A stretch of DNA of 7,609 bases from Sandaracinaceae bacterium. Lineage in GTDB: Bacteria; Myxococcota_A; Polyangia; Polyangiales; JAFGIB01. The notes beneath the pieces were generated by a model. That model was not told the DNA's origin. It saw only the letters and a program-made list of their open reading frames with translations, and did not search any database. Positions 5,968-7,609 of the stretch are shown piece after piece. The DNA lies in assembly GCA_017881145.1 (NCBI GenBank), contig JADGRG010000139.1, positions 1 to 7,609 of the forward strand, read 5' to 3'. Position 1 is the stretch's first letter, and each line of letters begins with the position of its first letter. The position numbers were made by a program, and so were the translations under genes.

Positions 5968-7560
5968 ATGACAGAGCCCCCGCAATCCGTGCCGCTTCCG
6001 CTCGCACACTTTGGCAAGTACCTCTTGGATCACGAGCTCGCTCGCGGAGGCATGTCACGGGTGTTTCGCGCGCGCTTGTGCGGACCCGGTGGCTTCGAGA
6101 AGAAGCTGGTGGTCAAACAGATCTTGCCCGAGCTAGCGAGCGACCCTGACTTCATCGAGCTCTTCGTGCGCGAGGCCAACACGCTGGTGCAGATGAGCCA
6201 TCCGAACCTCGTGCCGGTGTACGAGTTGGGCGAGGTGGACGGCGTGTACTTCTTGGCGATGGAGTGGGTGCAGGGCGCGACCATCGCCGAGCTGCTGCGC
6301 GAAGGGCCCTTGCCTAGCGCGTGGGTCGCGCATGTCGGAGCGCAGATCGCCGAAGCGTTGCGCTACGCACACGAGCGCTTTCAGATCGTCCACCGCGATG
6401 TCACCCCGCGAAACGTGATCATCGACGCAGCCGGTCAAGCACGCTTGCTCGATTTCGGCATCGCCGCCAAAGCCGATCACACCGGCCGCGGTGAGATCTT
6501 CGGTTCGCCCGGCTACATGGCGCCGGAGCAGACGCGTGGAGAGCCACTCGGCCCACGAAGTGATCTCTTCTCGCTCGGCGCAGTGCTCTACGAAGCTGCC
6601 ACCGGGAGCAAGGCGGCAGCGCGCTCGCGGGTCGAAAGCAGCGCAGCATCGGACGGCCCTGCGCTCGCTGCAATGGATGCGCTCGCACTCACGGATCCTG
6701 CGCTCGGTCGGCTGATCGCGCGGATGCTTGCGCCGGAAGCGGCCGCACGTCCGCAGGCTGCAGCCGAGGTTGCCGTCGAGCTGCGCACCTGGCTTGCAGA
6801 ACGCCACCCGCAAGGCGTGGAGCGCGAGTTGGGCGCGCGAGCTCAGAGCACGCACAGCGCACGCGAAGCCCTGCCGAGCGCTGCGCAGGGCGCCACGCCC
6901 AAGAGCGGAAATGCTAGCCACACCGAGGCGCGCTCGATCGCGACCAGCCCGGTGCTGGCTGAGCTGCTCAAGCAGGCGACCGAACGCTTGCCACGCCCCA
7001 ACCCACCACCAGCAGTCCCGAGCGTCGGCGACGAGCTGGCCAACGATCCGGAGATGCAGCGCACGGTGCGGCGTTTCGTGCGAGACGCAGTGGTCGTCGC
7101 CGTGGCGCTGGTGGTGGCCGTGGTGTTCGGTTTGCGAGCGGCGCGCGAGGGTCATGCGACAGAGCACGCCCTACCCCGGAGCGTTGCACCCACGGCGAAG
7201 CTGACGGCGGCGCCGAGCACAGACACCCCCATCGCGGCTGCCACGCAAGGCCCCAAGGCCGACCCCCCGACCCCCGCTGCACCTCCACGCGCAGCGGAGA
7301 CACCAAGACCAAGTGAAGCCGACAAGCCAGGCTTCGTGACGCTGAGCGCTCTGCCCTGGGCGCAGGTGCGCCTCGACGGACGAAGCGTCGGCGTCACCCC
7401 GCGCCGCAACCTCCCGCTGCGCCCCGGCAAGCACACGCTCGCCTTCGAGTGCCCGCCCCTCGGCAAACAGTCCCGCACCACCATCGACCTGCACCCGGGT
7501 CAGGCGTTACAGGTCGTGGTCGATCTGCACACCGATCCACCCAAAGTCACGCTGCGCTGA
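5968..7560 (+). CDS. Membrane-anchored Ser/Thr protein kinase with C-terminal PEGA domain
   Basis: The product is 530 residues from ATG 5968. The start fits because FGKYLLDHELARGG, the usual kinase N-lobe opening, begins about 14 residues in. The upstream in-frame ATG at 5887 would run antisense into the lipoprotein gene. Kinase motifs in order: glycine loop ARGGMSRVF, K50 (VVK), helix-C E69, HRDVTPRN with H142-D144 and N149, DFG at 162-164, APE at 185-187 and SDLFSLG. All core catalytic residues are present. The position after the catalytic Asp usually filled by Lys (HRDLKPxN) is Thr146, a variation seen in related kinases. An Ala/Pro-rich linker follows, then one transmembrane helix (about 374-389), a Pro/Ala/Thr-rich segment and a PEGA domain (about 455-530; SALPWAQVRLDG, VTPRRNLPLRPGKH). 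Predicted topology is cytoplasmic kinase, periplasmic PEGA. Substrates are unknown; the nearby FHA protein is a candidate phosphothreonine reader. No clear Shine-Dalgarno is seen. Confidence 0.94.
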   Translation: MTEPPQSVPLPLAHFGKYLLDHELARGGMSRVFRARLCGPGGFEKKLVVKQILPELASDPDFIELFVREANTLVQMSHPNLVPVYELGEVDGVYFLAMEWVQGATIAELLREGPLPSAWVAHVGAQIAEALRYAHERFQIVHRDVTPRNVIIDAAGQARLLDFGIAAKADHTGRGEIFGSPGYMAPEQTRGEPLGPRSDLFSLGAVLYEAATGSKAAARSRVESSAASDGPALAAMDALALTDPALGRLIARMLAPEAAARPQAAAEVAVELRTWLAERHPQGVERELGARAQSTHSAREALPSAAQGATPKSGNASHTEARSIATSPVLAELLKQATERLPRPNPPPAVPSVGDELANDPEMQRTVRRFVRDAVVVAVALVVAVVFGLRAAREGHATEHALPRSVAPTAKLTAAPSTDTPIAAATQGPKADPPTPAAPPRAAETPRPSEADKPGFVTLSALPWAQVRLDGRSVGVTPRRNLPLRPGKHTLAFECPPLGKQSRTTIDLHPGQALQVVVDLHTDPPKVTLR

Positions 7561-7571
7561 GCATAGTCCGG

Positions 7572-7600
7572 ACGAAAGGGGTATTGGTCTTTCCGTTCTG
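7572..7600 (+). terminator. Weak candidate terminator after the kinase gene
   Basis: ACGAAAG (7572-7578) can pair with CTTTCcGT (7589-7596) with one bulged C and a ten-base loop, followed by a modestly T-rich TTCTGTTTG. The stem is short and AT-rich at its core, so this is only a weak candidate. Confidence 0.22.
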
Positions 7601-7601
7601 T

Positions 7602-7607
7602 TTGACA
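7602..7607 (+). promoter_or_regulatory. Perfect -35 hexamer TTGACA at the window edge
   Basis: TTGACA matches the sigma70 -35 consensus exactly, within an intergenic tail (7561-7609) that is visibly richer in A and T than the coding DNA. The expected -10 element would lie beyond the window, so a promoter for a downstream plus-strand gene is only suggested. Confidence 0.25.
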
Positions 7608-7609
7608 TA

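Noticed and set aside
6133..7167. A 344-codon minus-strand open frame antisense to the kinase gene
   Set aside because: The plus strand carries every kinase motif. The antisense translation is Arg/His/Cys-rich with no family resemblance.

Overview
The window is GC-rich throughout. It encodes several families that are especially common in myxobacteria and related Deltaproteobacteria (Myxococcota, possibly Polyangia): an FHA-CpaF fusion, a membrane-anchored Ser/Thr kinase with a PEGA tail, and a Kelch-type lipoprotein. The assignment rests on gene content and motif style (for example HRDVTPRN in the kinase), not on a marker gene.

Layout, left to right. (1) 1-706, minus strand: the N-terminal part of an Smr-domain protein, cut by the window edge. 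(2) 707-879: a divergent intergenic region with a strong Shine-Dalgarno for smr and a sigma70-like promoter candidate for the plus strand. (3) 880-2973, plus: an FHA domain, a long polyproline linker and a CpaF/type II secretion-like ATPase domain whose Walker A lysine is replaced by valine. (4) 3055-4071, plus: a class I fructose-1,6-bisphosphatase with an intact active site. (5) 4125-5948, minus: a lipoprotein with seven Kelch-like repeats and a C-terminal beta-rich domain, convergent with fbp. (6) 5968-7560, plus: a Ser/Thr protein kinase with one transmembrane helix and a C-terminal PEGA domain, divergent from the lipoprotein with only 19 bp between the two start codons. (7) 7561-7609: a less GC-rich tail with a weak hairpin and a perfect TTGACA at the very end.

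How the genes might work together: the FHA protein is a predicted phosphothreonine reader and the kinase a predicted writer, about 3 kb apart. The kinase and the Kelch lipoprotein share a tiny divergent control region and are both predicted to present domains outside the cytoplasm. A signalling link among these three is inference only. The fbp and smr genes look like ordinary housekeeping neighbours. I saw no mobile elements, CRISPR arrays, tRNAs or rRNAs. The most unusual item is the apparently catalytically degenerate FHA-CpaF protein, with its 16-proline run encoded by a hexanucleotide tandem repeat. I do not see clear proof of a new multi-gene system.
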